Shown here: one piece after another, positions 44,208 through 55,215 of the stretch
How the letters are laid out: each line of letters starts with the position of its first letter
How positions within the stretch are numbered: the stretch's first letter is position 1
Source of the DNA: Pogostemon cablin
Taxonomy: Eukaryota; Streptophyta; Magnoliopsida; Lamiales; Lamiaceae
Length of the DNA stretch: 64,000 nt
Direction: 5' to 3'
Assembly: GCA_023678885.1 (NCBI GenBank)
Contig: CM042993.1
Coordinates: 6,966,501-7,030,500 of the forward strand
The notes under the pieces: model-generated
The model's database searches: none
What the model was told of the DNA's origin: nothing
What the model saw: only the letters and a program-made list of their open reading frames with translations
Made by a program: the position numbers and the translations under genes

Positions 44208-44457
44208 CTTTATATTTTATATGGATTTTGAAAATGATACTACTTTATGAAATTTCTATTTTTTTTTAATAATTACTAAATTTTTCATAATCAAATTTTC
44301 ATTTATGTATGTATTTTTTTTATACAATCTAACTAAATGTTTTTTGATTATCCAGTTATTAAAACTTTACAATTGTATAATTGGATTGTAATGCTTCATA
44401 TTTCCCCTAAAATTAAACAACTCATTACATATATAGTTCTATTATAAAAATCCATGA

Positions 44458-44472
44458 CCGTGCAACGCACGG
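44458..44472 (+). terminator. Helitron 3' terminal hairpin
   Basis: CCGTGC-AAC-GCACGG: a perfect 6-bp stem with 3-nt loop, 13 bases before the terminal CTAG. This structure marks the rolling-circle termination end of Helitrons. Confidence 0.85.
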
Positions 44473-45049
44473 ATCCGGGTAAATACTAGTTAATCTATAA
44501 TATAAAAAGCATTGTTGTAAATTAAGTAATGGATATAAAAAGACATTTATTATACTTAGATATGATCAGATCATCCGTAAGAATATTTTTGAAAAACAAC
44601 ACTTATATTTTATAAAAAATGGAGCATTTATAATGGGGATTACTTAAACTATATCTTAAGGACAGATTTAGAATTTGATTTTAGATGGTTTAATTTTGTG
44701 TATTATATATAATAACAAGTCGAAGGCGATAGTTTTACAATAAAAGTTTTGCACACATAATTTGTGAAATTCTAAAACATAAAACATAAAATTAATAAAT
44801 AATTAAAATATGTATATTATTAAGTAGTAGAAAATAATTACATTATTGAATATGAAATCTTCGATTTGGACTTTTTGAGCCAATTTTTGTTGCGTCGCGA
44901 CATGAAAAGAGAATTCTTTTACGTTTATTCGTGTTTATATCATTCCTTATTTATTTATTTATTTTTTTAATCGCAGTCCCTACTAATAAAGAAGTGTATA
45001 ATATACTCCTTCTGAAAACTCTTTAAGTCTATTGTTCTATATATATTTA

Positions 45050-45051
<2 letters not shown>

Positions 45052-45127
<76 letters not shown>
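45052..45127. repeat. (AT)n microsatellite
   Basis: A run of about 38 AT units; the open frame across it is an artefact. Confidence 0.95.
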
Positions 45128-45136
<9 letters not shown>

Positions 45137-45195
45137 GGATAAACTTAATTCGTTGATTTTGGAGGCTATTATGTATTTTTAAATAATAAAAAATA

Positions 45196-45420
45196 CTCTC
45201 TCTGTCCGCCCGAAAGGTGGACATTTTGTCATTTTGGGCGTCTGTACCAAAGGTTCACATTTCCCTTTTTAAACACATGGGACCACACACATCACTAATA
45301 CAATAAATTTATGGGACCCATACACCCTACTAATACAACTACCAACTACACATTAAATAATAATACTCCTTAATCCACGTGCAAAAAACAAATGTCCACC
45401 TTTGAGGCTGACGGAAGGAG
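45196..45420. mobile_element. Stowaway-like MITE, CGAAAGGT subfamily
   Basis: Left CTCTCTCTGTCCGCCCGAAA, right CCACCTTTGAGGCTGACGGA, TA at 45194-45195 and 45421-45422. Very similar in body to 51037-51262. Confidence 0.75.
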
Positions 45421-45818
45421 TAGTATAAAGTAATGGTAAGTGTGTTAGATGAGAGTATTAATTTTAAAATTACGTAATTTTGAGATTATGGATAAATGAT
45501 TTGTTTACGCAGGTTGTTATAAAATGTAATAAAGGGTTATATTAGTAATTAAATGGAGTAGATAGTTTCAGACAAGTAAAATAAATCGGCAATGAGAAAA
45601 TCAAAGCTGGCTTTGGAATTAGCGCAATTCCCTTGTCTCCTGGAGATTATGTTTCTACATATTAATCACAACTAAATAATAAATTAAATTAATATTATAT
45701 AATATATTTTATCCCCTAATCAAATACTTAATAAATAAATAAATATTCCGGTCCAGATCACTTATTTCATAATGGTATTCCATTATGTATTCCATAACTT
45801 GTTTTCTATTAAAATATT

Positions 45819-46120
45819 GGGTAAATTATCAAAACCCCTCGAGATTTGTTCAAACTACCAAATAAACCCCGTTGTTTGAAAAATTATCAATTACCCCCTT
45901 TAACTTTGTTTTTTATTTGAACATTAATAAAAATACATTTTTTCTTAAAATAAAGAAGGATGAAAATGACATCAAGACCCATATATTTAACATTGTATTT
46001 TTAAATTTCACTATTTTTAAAAAAAAAAATATTTTTTTAAGGGGGTAATTGGTAATTTTCAAACTACGGGTTTATTTGATAATTTGGACAAACCTTGAGG
46101 GGGATTTTGGTAATTTACCC
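45819..46120. mobile_element. MULE-like MITE with 9-bp duplication TAAAATATT
   Basis: The termini GGGTAAATTATCAAAACCCC and GGGGATTTTGGTAATTTACC are inverted, and complementarity extends about 80 bp inward (CAAATAAACCC, AATTACCCCC). The 9-bp direct repeats TAAAATATT at 45810-45818 and 46121-46129 are perfect. Non-coding, 302 bp. Confidence 0.85.
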
Positions 46121-47587
46121 TAAAATATTATATCCTAATTAATTACCATTAAACCCTTACACAAGTGATAAAAATTTAGGCATTGATTATAACGCATGAC
46201 AAGAATCTAATAGGTAAACTAATAGGTAAACTAATAGATGAAACATGGGAATCGAATAGATGATCTAATTTGTAAATATTCTCTCTATCCCATATTAAAT
46301 TTCATACTTTCCGTTTTCGACCGTCACATTAAATATAAATATAACATACTATAGTTCTACAGTATACTATAAAAATAAGCTTGGCATAATTAATTTTTTA
46401 TTTTTTTTGACAGAGACTTGCCATAATTTAACAGTTACAGCTAAGCTATATATTGCCCCTTTAATCCACCTGATGATGTGATTAATTTAGGGAGGCAGAA
46501 AAGATTTACTCTATGATTAAAGGGATTAATAATAATCTCAAATCTGTCTTTGATTCATGAATGTCAGCACATGGACATGCATATTTTTGTCAAATGCTGG
46601 TAAGTTGATCTGTAACTATATGCCTTCATTTTATTTTTTTTAAAAAAATAAAAAATAAAAACTGTGAATTGTAAGTTGACTTGAGAATGACATGTAAAAA
46701 TTAATTAAACAAAGAAATTATTGAAAAAACAAATATTCCAACTATTTTACATAATCTTTAACCTAGTGATGCAGGTGCAATCATAAATTTGAATGATATA
46801 TAACAAAATGGTAATTGAGTAATTTAGCTTATAAAAAATAAAAACGGCATCTGAACTCAGTTTTACATAAATCTTTGGCCGAAATATTCTTATGTGTAGT
46901 GATTAAATTTAGAGTTAGTGTTTTATAAATTCGTTTTCCATTATAAATTCTTGTAAACCATGTGATCCTCTCAATTAAAACACTAACAATATATATGTTA
47001 TATCGTGAATTCAATTTACAAAAGTGTTTGTGTTAAATTTAATGATAAAATTAGGTGATTCTGGTGCACCGGTGTGTACCCCATATTTATAGCTTTAAAA
47101 TAAGTAGTTGGTAGTTTTTTTAAAAAATAAAATTAATTATATTATTTTATTTAATAATGGAGATCAATTTTAAAATTAATCTAATGGTTAAGATATTTCA
47201 GGTGATCTGCACTACATTTGGATTCTAAATTGAACATGAGACAAAAAAACAAAAGTAATTAAAATGAATCACCAAATAATTTTTTTTTATCACACCTACA
47301 TGTGAGCAGAGATGAAAATATCGATATCTGTAAAAATATCAATACCTCAAATTTACGGATATATCCATATTGATATCGGCAAAAATTTAAAAAATCACGA
47401 AAACTTAAAAAAAAATAAAAGAAAATTAATTAATTAATTTTTCAATATATTATAACTAATTTTAATATATAAATACACTTTAAAATCTCAATAAAATTCA
47501 TAACAAATAATAAACAAATCAATAACAACATATTTAAATAGTCTGGAGTCATACAATAATTCGTCCTTGCATGTGAGATAGGTAATT

Positions 47588-48396
47588 AGGGATGGCAATC
47601 TGCCTCACTTCGAAGCCGCCTATTTGGGCCAGGCCCACTCCATTCCACACAAAGAACGGGTTGGGATCGTCTTGCATACGGGCCAATTCATGTATAGATG
47701 CTAATCTTAATATAGTACTTCCTCCATCCCATAATAAGTGTCTTACTTTCCATTTTTGTTCATTCCACAATAAGTATCACCACTCAAAAAAGAAAACTTC
47801 ACATCAACCAACAACCTCAAAAAGTTATCTTAATTTCAAAAATACCACTCACACCTAACATACATAACATACTTTATAATTTATTTATTACTTAAAAATA
47901 CCACAATATCCCTAAAAAGTCAATAAAGTTGGTTAAAAAGTAACTTATCTTAAACTTCGTGTCTACAATAACGATGACAACAATTATGGAAAGAAGGGAG
48001 TAATATTTTTTATTAAAAATATTTATTATATAATGTATTTTATTGATATATAATATATTATACATATATTTTAGTTATTTTAAATAAAAGAAACCAGTGT
48101 AATTATATATAACTATTATAAAATATTTTATTACAATATTATATATATTAATTAAATATACGTAATAATAAATTTTTTTAAAATAAAAATAAAGTTTAAT
48201 TGTTTAATTTAAAATTGAAATATATTTCATTTTATTCTAATTTAAAAAAATTTGCTTTTAAATTAAGAAAAAAAAAACGTTGTGGGGGCGAACCCGTCCG
48301 TATAAGGGTGGGTATGGGCCTTCAATTCCTGACCTATAGCGGGGCGGTCATGGATATCTAGATACATTCCCTGCTCGCCCCATTGCCCTTTATAAT
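47588..48396. repeat. possible hAT-like MITE around a Stowaway insertion
   Basis: TAGGGATGGCAATCTGCC at the left and GCTCGCCCCATTGCCC at the right resemble inverted hAT-type ends; GC-rich subterminal blocks (GGGCCAGGCCCACTC; GGGGGCGAACCCGTCCG) surround an AT-rich middle that holds the Stowaway at 47718-48000. No 8-bp duplication could be confirmed. Confidence 0.35.
47718..48000. mobile_element. Stowaway-like MITE with TA duplication
   Basis: Left CTTCCTCCATCCCATAATAA, right ACAATTATGGAAAGAAGGGA, TA at 47716-47717 and 48001-48002; body related to 50659-50940. Confidence 0.7.
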
Positions 48397-48925
48397 AAAT
48401 ATGATACTCAACTGAAAAGTGATAATATTATTTCATGAACAATTTATACTATAAAAAAAAATATTTTTTAGCAATCGAATTTAGCAATGGAATTCATTGG
48501 TAATTAACAATGAATTAGCAACAAAAATGATATTTTTATTTTAGCAACAGAATGCCAACGGATTTATTCTCTATTTTAGCAATGGAATTCAATCCGTTGG
48601 TAATTACCAACGGATTACCAAGGGAATCATTATATAAATTACCAACGAAATTATTAGCAACGGATTACCAACGGAATTGATTTTTTATTGCTAAAAATTT
48701 ACCAACCACCACTTTACCAATGAAATTTTACCAACGGATTCCGTTGTTAATTCGTTGGCAAGCCAATTTAACAACGGAATTAAGGTTTTTAGCAACGGAA
48801 TATTCCGTTGTTAAAAAATAGTTTTTTTGCAGTGTTATAGCATAAATAAAAAGTGATAATTATTTATGAAAATGTAAAATGTCATCGTGAGTGAATCTCA
48901 CACAAGTCTGCACCAATATTTATAT
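48390..48925. repeat. GAGACG-family MITE split by a CACTA insertion
   Basis: Left part GATACTCAACTGAAAAGTGA and TTTCATGAACAATTTATA, right part AGCATAAATAAAAAGTGATA and GAATCTCACACAAGTCTGC. Removing 48447-48834 plus one TTA restores the order seen at 10700-10800. Confidence 0.55.
48447..48834. mobile_element. non-autonomous CACTA element, TTA duplication
   Basis: The right terminus, read inward, is CACTGCAAAAAAACTATTTT. The left is TACTATAAAAAAAAATATTT (first base changed from C to T). The subterminal region is dense in TTACCAACGGA / TCCGTTGGTAA units in both orientations. The 3-bp duplication TTA (48444-48446, 48835-48837) is the hallmark of CACTA (En/Spm). At 388 bp it encodes nothing and would need a partner transposase. 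Confidence 0.8.
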
Positions 48926-49365
48926 TTAGTTAATTATAATTTAATATATCATTCATTAACAATTTTGTAAATCATATTTTAACTACTCGATAACATATTT
49001 TACTCATATAATAATCATATTTTTAATAATGAACCGATTTGTCTCACAAATACACTGTCTTATAAGAGATTTTGTCAAAATATAAGTATACCTTGAAGGC
49101 AAAGACTTGTATAAGAATACGGTCGTCTCACATAATTAGTATTATGAGAAGGATAAAAAGTGATACCCAAATTGATAAAAATGATAGTAATGATGTGCAT
49201 TGTTTCATGAACAATTTATAATAAATAAAAAGTGATAACATCTTTAATAAAAAGTGATAATATATTAAATAGAAAATAATAACTATTTGAAAAATGAAAT
49301 AAATAAAATAATCTAGAGATGAGCCGGCAACATAATAGATTAAGTTAATCTAAAGAAAAAAAAAA

Positions 49366-49612
49366 GAGTTCATATCATGTGCACCTGGTGCACACTTGTA
49401 CTCATATGTGTATAGCTTTTTTTTAATTGTGTATAAATATTTTTTAATAGTTGTATAACTTTTTTACATTTAGTTTTTCATTAAAAAAACATACGAAAAA
49501 TTAGCTACTAAAGTGTATATATTTTATTCATTATCGTATACATTTTTATTTATATGTGTATAATTTTCTGGAAGTGGGTGCACGGTGCACCGAGTGCACA
49601 GAATAATTAGAG
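49366..49612. repeat. GTGCACC-family MITE-like repeat
   Basis: CATGTGCACCTGGTGCACAC at the left, GGTGCACCGAGTGCACAG at the right, with GTATAGCTTTTT and TATGTGTATAATTTT inside; a relative of 1368-1732. Confidence 0.5.
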
Positions 49613-50658
49613 AAAAAAAAAAAAAAAAAAAAAGGGGGGCCAAAAAAAGTTTGATAGAATTCTGAATTCCTGGTTATAGATTTGGTACACTTTGCTGAAA
49701 GTAGGCTGCTATTTAAGATGAATCGGGCCTACAATGTAGTCTAATTTTTGTTGAAGGCTGCTCTTTATTTTGGGCCGAAGAAGAGAGAGAATTTATAAAC
49801 TAGGCTGCTGATAGCCCATCAATTCTTCAATAGTCCAATTTACATGTTATTTTCTTAATTTTAAATGCAGGCATCGTTTATTTGCGGGCTTCAACTTTCG
49901 ACTCATAATTTATTTATTTATTTATTTTTAATTTGAATTAAATATATATTAATATTTAGGTTTAAATTTAAATTTAATCGCAGCTTCGAGAATCGAGACC
50001 TAAATTTAATCTTAAAAACCAAAAAAAAAAAAATCTAAACTTACGGTAATTTTGAGGTGCACCGATGTACTAGGTGCACATTAGTGTTTATAGGTTAAAC
50101 TTAGAGAATAGTTGTAATTATATATTTTTTAATAATTTTTTAATTTAAATTTAGGATTGAAATTCAATTAACTTAAAATGGTTGAAATCTTATAAATGCA
50201 CCCCAATCAAACTTCTAAATTTAATTGTGACTTTAATATGGGACATGAATTATTTTTCTATTAATTAAGAGCTTAATGTATACAAAACTATCAATTCATA
50301 CTCTAAATATAGGTCTGAATGGATAAAATAAGAGATAGTATGCGATAGTTTAGACATGGTATTGTAACTCTCATATAGAAGTAACTCTTCCTCAATCAAC
50401 ACCTCACGATTCATGTAGTGTGGTGTCTTATAAACTACTCCTTTCCACCTTCTTTAATTTTTGTAGTGTGGTGTCTTATAAACTACTCCTTTCCACCTTC
50501 TTTAATTGTTACTCTTTTTATTTTGAATCGTCCACAAAAGTATTCAATTTCTTTAAAAGAAAATAAGTCTAAGGGAGTGTTTGGATGGAGGCTTTTGATG
50601 ATAAGGATGGAATGGAATGAAAAAATAATGTTTGGTGTTATACTTTCATTCCATGCTA

Positions 50659-50940
50659 TTCTCTGTGTCCCATAAAATTTTTCATACTTTCCTCATTTGT
50701 TTGTCCCACAAAACCTTTCACACCTTCAAAAAGGAAACATCACTCTATCTAATAACCTCAAAAGTTACTTTAATTTAAAATTTGTCACTCCTTTTTCACA
50801 CACATATCATTAATTTATATTTTTTTATTACCTAAAAATACTACAATACCCTCCAAAGTCAATAAAATTGGTCAAAAAATGCACACTTTCTTAAACAACG
50901 TGGAACAGTAAACATGAAAAGTATTATGAGACGGAGGGAG
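50659..50940. mobile_element. Stowaway-like MITE with TA duplication
   Basis: Left TTCTCTGTGTCCCATAAAAT, right ATTATGAGACGGAGGGAG, TA at 50657-50658 and 50941-50942. A fragment of the same subfamily is in the ARM gene intron (TACTTTCCTCATTTGTTTGT at about 15367). Confidence 0.7.
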
Positions 50941-51036
50941 TACATAATTTGATATTTTGAAACAAGGGAATCATCATTCCACAGCTTTTTGAGTGGAAGG
51001 ACTATGATTCCATACCAAGTGTACAACTATTTAATA

Positions 51037-51262
51037 CTCCCCCCATCCGCCCGAAAGGTCCACATTTTGCCATTTTGGGCGTCCACACTAAAGGTCCATA
51101 TTTCTTTTTTTAAACACATGGGACCCACACACATCACTAATACAATAAATTTATGGGATCCATACACCCCACTAATACAACTACCAACTATATTTTAAAT
51201 AATAATACTCCTTATTCCACGTGCAAAAAACAAATGTCCACCGTTGTGGCGGACGGAGGAAG
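51037..51262. mobile_element. Stowaway-like MITE, CGAAAGGT subfamily
   Basis: Left CTCCCCCCATCCGCCCGAAA, right CGTTGTGGCGGACGGAGGAA, TA at 51035-51036 and 51263-51264; sister of 45196-45420. Confidence 0.75.
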
Positions 51263-52028
51263 TACTATTTTTTTTCTTCAAGAAAAATACTAGAAATAAT
51301 AAAAATTAAATTATTTTTAAATAAGAAATTAAATATTTTTTCATGAATTTTATTTTTTTTAAAATAATAAATTGATTTCTTCATTCTTAAAAGAATTTGT
51401 TCAAACAAGCAACTCTAATGGCAGTGAAAGTTATTCTCATTCTTAACAAAAAAAAAAAAAAAAACACAATAAAAAAATCATTTACATTACTATTCCTTAC
51501 TTCTATCATTGCTATTCCAATTCCAATTCCTTATAAAATACCAAAAGCTCCCTTAAACAACATGTACTTTTATTTATTTAAATACGGATCCCCACTATTA
51601 ACACATTTAACATGTTTTATCATTTACTATCTGTTATTAAGAAATCATAACACATTTAAAAGTTATAATTTTTTTAAAAATACCTTTACAATTATATCCC
51701 TACAAATTTTAACTTTTCTAATTCTACATGAAAAATTAATGTGAAATTATTGAGAATGTAAATACTAATATTCCTTAAAGTTAAAATTTTTCATAATCTA
51801 CATACAACTATATATAGGTGAAAATTATTGACAGTAGAAGGGAGAGTAGTACTCCATAAACTATAAATAAACCGAGAGAAAAGAACGTACGGGAAAAAAT
51901 TAATTTTCCTAAACCCTTCGATTCCTTACCTAGGGTTTCCGATGACCACCCAATTTTCCTTTTGATTTTGCTAGTCTGAGTTGATGATCCCAAATTGATC
52001 ACATGTATGCAGTAAAATAACCAAATTC

Positions 52029-53582
52029 ATGAGGAATTCAAGAAAAAGATCTCATTCTTCCTCTTCTCCATCGTCCAGAGTCGACCCAGGCGAAGAGCGC
52101 CGTCGCCGTCACCATCACCATCACCATCACGATCATAATTCTAAGGATTTCGACTATGAAATCAACAATCATGTCTCCCACCACCAGGTGACTGGTAAGC
52201 GCCCAAATTTCATTTCGTACAGGGACATACCCAATTTGCCCCCAAAACTGAAACTTTTGTGCGAGATTATCTCGGATACTCCGGCTGTGAATGTGGAGAG
52301 GATTCTCGATGATACGGGCGTCCGGGTTTCGAAAGAAGATGTGGAGGAGGTGCTTAAATTGTCGTATGGGTATCCGGGGTCGGCCGTGAAGTTTTTCCGG
52401 TGGTCGAGTTTCCAGTTGAATAGTATGCATAGCACATATGCGTGGAACTTGATTGTGGATTTGTTGGGAAAGAATTGCTTGTTTGATGCAATGTGGGATG
52501 CTATTAAGTCCATGAAGAAAGAAACGTTGCTCTCTTTGGCTACTTTTAAGTCAGTATTTAGTAATTATGTGAATGCTGATCGAGTGCAGGAGGCAATTTT
52601 GAGTTTTGAGGTTATGGATCAATATGGTGTTTCAGGGGACATTGTCCCTCTAAACTGCTTGCTGTATGCAATCTGCAGCGATGGGAAAACTCTACTGGCA
52701 AGGGACTATGTGGGGATTGTGAAGGAGAAGATTAAGTTGGATGCTGAGACGTATGCGATTCTGCTTGAGGGTTGGGAGAGGGAGGGAGATGTTGGTAGAG
52801 CGAGGCAAACTTTCTCGGAGATGGTGATTGATATTGGATGGGATAAGAGGAATGTGTGTGCTTATGATGCGTTTTTGTGTACCCTGCTGAAGGGTCCAGA
52901 AGGAATGCGTGAAGTAGTGAAATTTTTCGATGTGATGATGGATAGGGGTTGTTATCCAAGCATGAAGTTCTTTAAGTTTGCGATTGATGAATGTGTGAGG
53001 AAGAGTGATGCAGGATCTGCTAAAGTGTTTTGGGAGGGAATGGTTGGGAAGAACATCTGTCGTCCGGATTTAGTCATGTACAAACTATTGATTTCATTGT
53101 ATTGCAATGCCAAGGATTTTGATTTAGCTGCTAAGATGTTAGACGAGATGGTTTATAATGGCGCATTTCCTGATTCCGAGACTTATTGCTTGCTGTTTCG
53201 TTTTTTGATCAAAAACAGACGACTAAAAGAGGCTACTCCATTGTTTAAGGAGATGGTGAAAAATGAGTTTGTGCCTACACAAAGAGATTGCAGTACTGCA
53301 GTCAAGACATATTTAGATGCTGGAGATCCCCACTTGGCAATTAGAGTATGGAGATGTATGGTTGAGAATTATGATTCTGATTTGGATGAAACTAGTAACG
53401 CATTGGTTGTGGGGCTTCGGGACATGAATCGGGTTCCTGAAGCAGTTAAGTGTGCTGAGGAGATGATTGAAAGAGGGATCAAGTTGAGCTCTGCCACACT
53501 CACAAAGTTGAAACAAAGCCTATCTAAAGTAGGAAAAGCATTTTCTTACGAGGAACTTCTGCGCAAGTGGAAGAGCCAATAA
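52029..53582 (+). CDS. P-class pentatricopeptide repeat (PPR) protein
   Basis: An intronless ORF of 517 residues from ATG 52029. The basic N-terminus (MRNSRKRSHSSSSPSSRVD) fits an organelle targeting peptide, but it also contains seven consecutive His residues (28-34), which is unusual. PPR motifs of about 35 residues follow from about 133: STYAWNLIVDLLGKNCLFDA, AETYAILLEGWEREGDVGRA, CAYDAFLCTLLKGPEGMREV, DLVMYKLLISLYCNAKDFDL, DSETYCLLFRFLIKNRRLKE, SNALVVGLRDMNRVPEA. There is no E, DYW or SMR domain, so it is P-class, resembling the Arabidopsis At1g77360-like group. Such proteins bind organelle RNA in a base-specific way for stability, splicing or processing; the target is unknown. The leader (about 51850-52028) has no TATA box I would trust. 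Confidence 0.92.
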   Translation: MRNSRKRSHSSSSPSSRVDPGEERRRRHHHHHHHDHNSKDFDYEINNHVSHHQVTGKRPNFISYRDIPNLPPKLKLLCEIISDTPAVNVERILDDTGVRVSKEDVEEVLKLSYGYPGSAVKFFRWSSFQLNSMHSTYAWNLIVDLLGKNCLFDAMWDAIKSMKKETLLSLATFKSVFSNYVNADRVQEAILSFEVMDQYGVSGDIVPLNCLLYAICSDGKTLLARDYVGIVKEKIKLDAETYAILLEGWEREGDVGRARQTFSEMVIDIGWDKRNVCAYDAFLCTLLKGPEGMREVVKFFDVMMDRGCYPSMKFFKFAIDECVRKSDAGSAKVFWEGMVGKNICRPDLVMYKLLISLYCNAKDFDLAAKMLDEMVYNGAFPDSETYCLLFRFLIKNRRLKEATPLFKEMVKNEFVPTQRDCSTAVKTYLDAGDPHLAIRVWRCMVENYDSDLDETSNALVVGLRDMNRVPEAVKCAEEMIERGIKLSSATLTKLKQSLSKVGKAFSYEELLRKWKSQ

Positions 53583-54345
53583 GTAGATGCAAGAAAACCG
53601 CAAACTTGCTGATATGCTCTTCCTCTCCTAGTCTCCGTACGGGCATGCTGTGCTGTTAAGACGCTGTGAATACTCAAGTTAATGGTATACCTTCTCATCA
53701 CCAGCTCTCCTTATTATTGACTTGTTAGATTGGCTACTTTCTGAAAATTCAGTTCCCCTTTCATTGCTATAATCCTGTGAATGACTCTCATTAGCAGCTT
53801 TACACATTATATGCTATGTAAATAGTGTACCTCTGGACAGCAAGTATGAATCTCTTCCAGTGCTTAATTCACATAATGGAATCATGTTGATTAATTAAGT
53901 GAAGGTGTACTGGTATAGGTCACTATATGTGTGATCATTTTACTTGTTCTTACACCGCTTGTCTACTAGAACACTAAATCGAAGCTCGGCCTCTGTATGT
54001 GTATAAAACTATGGATATTCTTAAAGAATAATTCAATGAGCCATATCAAAGAATGCTACATGGACTATCCTGCTGTAAGAAACTGAGAATATGGTGGATA
54101 CAGACATTCTATACATTACATTTGGATAATTTACAAAAGATTCAAACTTTAGATCTTGATCAACATCAGAACCAAATGATTTGGATTTAGTGGTATTTGT
54201 CAAGATACATAGCTTGTATGTTGATTTGATGTAGTAATGATTACAGTACACAGGTCTGGGCTTTTGGAGTAATATGGATGGACTAAACTGCTGAGTGAAC
54301 CTTGTTATCCTCTATATTATTTTTTTAAATTCTTAAGAATGTGTC
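53583..54345. other. 3' flank of the PPR gene
   Basis: Probably contains the PPR 3' untranslated region. No further gene or clear repeat is visible until the hAT-like element. Confidence 0.5.
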
Positions 54346-54485
54346 TAAATGAGCCGCTCGGTTAGGCTCGACTTGCAACTGAGCTTAGCTTGATTAGTAC
54401 TCGAGCTTGAAATCGGCTCGATAAGTACTCGAGCCGAGCTCGAGTGTGCACTACTCGAGTTCGCTTGGCTTGTTTAACAACACTA
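54346..54485. mobile_element. short hAT-like MITE (GAGCTCGAG family)
   Basis: Rich in CTCGAGCCGAGCTCGAG-type motifs, ending GGCTTGTTTAACAACACTA. Direct repeats of 8 bp, AATGTGTC, at 54338-54345 and 54486-54493 fit an hAT insertion. 140 bp, a short relative of 58047-58500. Confidence 0.6.
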
Positions 54486-54734
54486 AATGTGTCCTGAATT
54501 CAGATGACAGATGTCTTAATTTCAGAAATTCATGTTGGTTTAATTTTGGAGAAGTCATATTGCTCGTTTCTTTCCTTCTGCTTCACTTTAATTCCAACTT
54601 TTACAAAAGGCTATCTGCTCGATGCCATCTCGTATTGCATTGTATACTGGTCGTAGATACTGTGGATTAAAGCATTTAGACGCTGTGATCATTTTCTATC
54701 ACTTCATGTTGTTCATTAGATCTTAGTATGTTAT

Positions 54735-55215
54735 TCTGTCTATGATTGGAATAGGAGTATCATTCTTATTCCATGTTTACATTCTTTGAAATTTGTTCAC
54801 GAAATTGTTTACGATCCCGTTTTCACTTTTCATCAATTGGGTATTATTTTTATGGATTAATTGCAAAAAAACCCACGAACTTTATTCCTATTGTAAATTA
54901 ATCCTTACTTTTGAGAAATTGCAAAAAAACATCACATTTAAGTATTGTTGCAAAAAAAAACTCAATTTTTGACTAAAAGTAAGGTTTTTTTGAGTTTTTT
55001 TTGCAACAATACTTAAAGGTGGTGGTTTTTTTGTAATTTCTCAAAAGTGAGGATTAATTTGCAATAGGAGTAAAGTTCGTGGTTTTTTTTGCAATTAACC
55101 CTATTTTTATTATAAAGGTTATTACTTTTTATTCGTCTCACGAAAATTCTCATCAATTGTTTTATTATAAAGATGGTTACTTTTTATCCATCTCACGAAA
55201 GTTCATTCGGTGAGA
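54735..55215. repeat. GAGACG-family MITE split by a MULE-like MITE
   Basis: TTCACGAAATTGTTTACGAT, TTTTCACTTTTCATCAATTG and GGGTATTA on the left, TTACTTTTTATCCATCTCAC on the right, match the family body seen at 11300-11480. The interior is interrupted at 54854-55101. Confidence 0.45.
54854..55101. mobile_element. MULE-like MITE with 9-bp duplication TATTTTTAT
   Basis: The ends GGATTAATTGCAAAAAAACC and GGTTTTTTTTGCAATTAACC, plus ACGAACTTTA / TAAAGTTCGT, are inverted along most of the element, so it can fold nearly end to end (about 248 bp). The perfect 9-bp duplication TATTTTTAT is at 54845-54853 and 55102-55110. Confidence 0.8.

Larger units (their letters stand above)
41175..44489 (+). mobile_element. 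Helitron with decayed helicase
   Basis: It starts TCTATACATATATAAAAGC with the internal palindrome GCAAAATGATTTTGC and ends CTAG at 44486-44489, followed by T. Sixteen bases upstream of that end is the hairpin CCGTGCAACGCACGG (44458-44472), a textbook Helitron 3' structure. A plant Helitron helicase C-terminal fragment lies near the 3' end. There is no Rep domain. The same 5' terminus recurs at 42332, so a nested or duplicated element is present. The host site would be A/T, as usual. Confidence 0.85.
44490..52028. other. gene-free repeat field between Helitron and PPR gene
   Basis: It contains the listed MITEs, (AT)n at 45052-45127, and otherwise AT-rich sequence. A fragment near 50415-50510 has a 52-bp tandem duplication (GTAGTGTGGTGTCTTATAAA). 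No gene or RNA found. The last ~150 bp before 52029 is the probable PPR leader. Confidence 0.6.

Noticed and set aside
44967..45224. Open frame with Tyr-Ile repeats on the minus strand
   Set aside because: (AT)n artefact overlapping a MITE end.
52038..52430. 130-codon frame on the minus strand
   Set aside because: Antisense shadow of the PPR gene's basic N-terminus.
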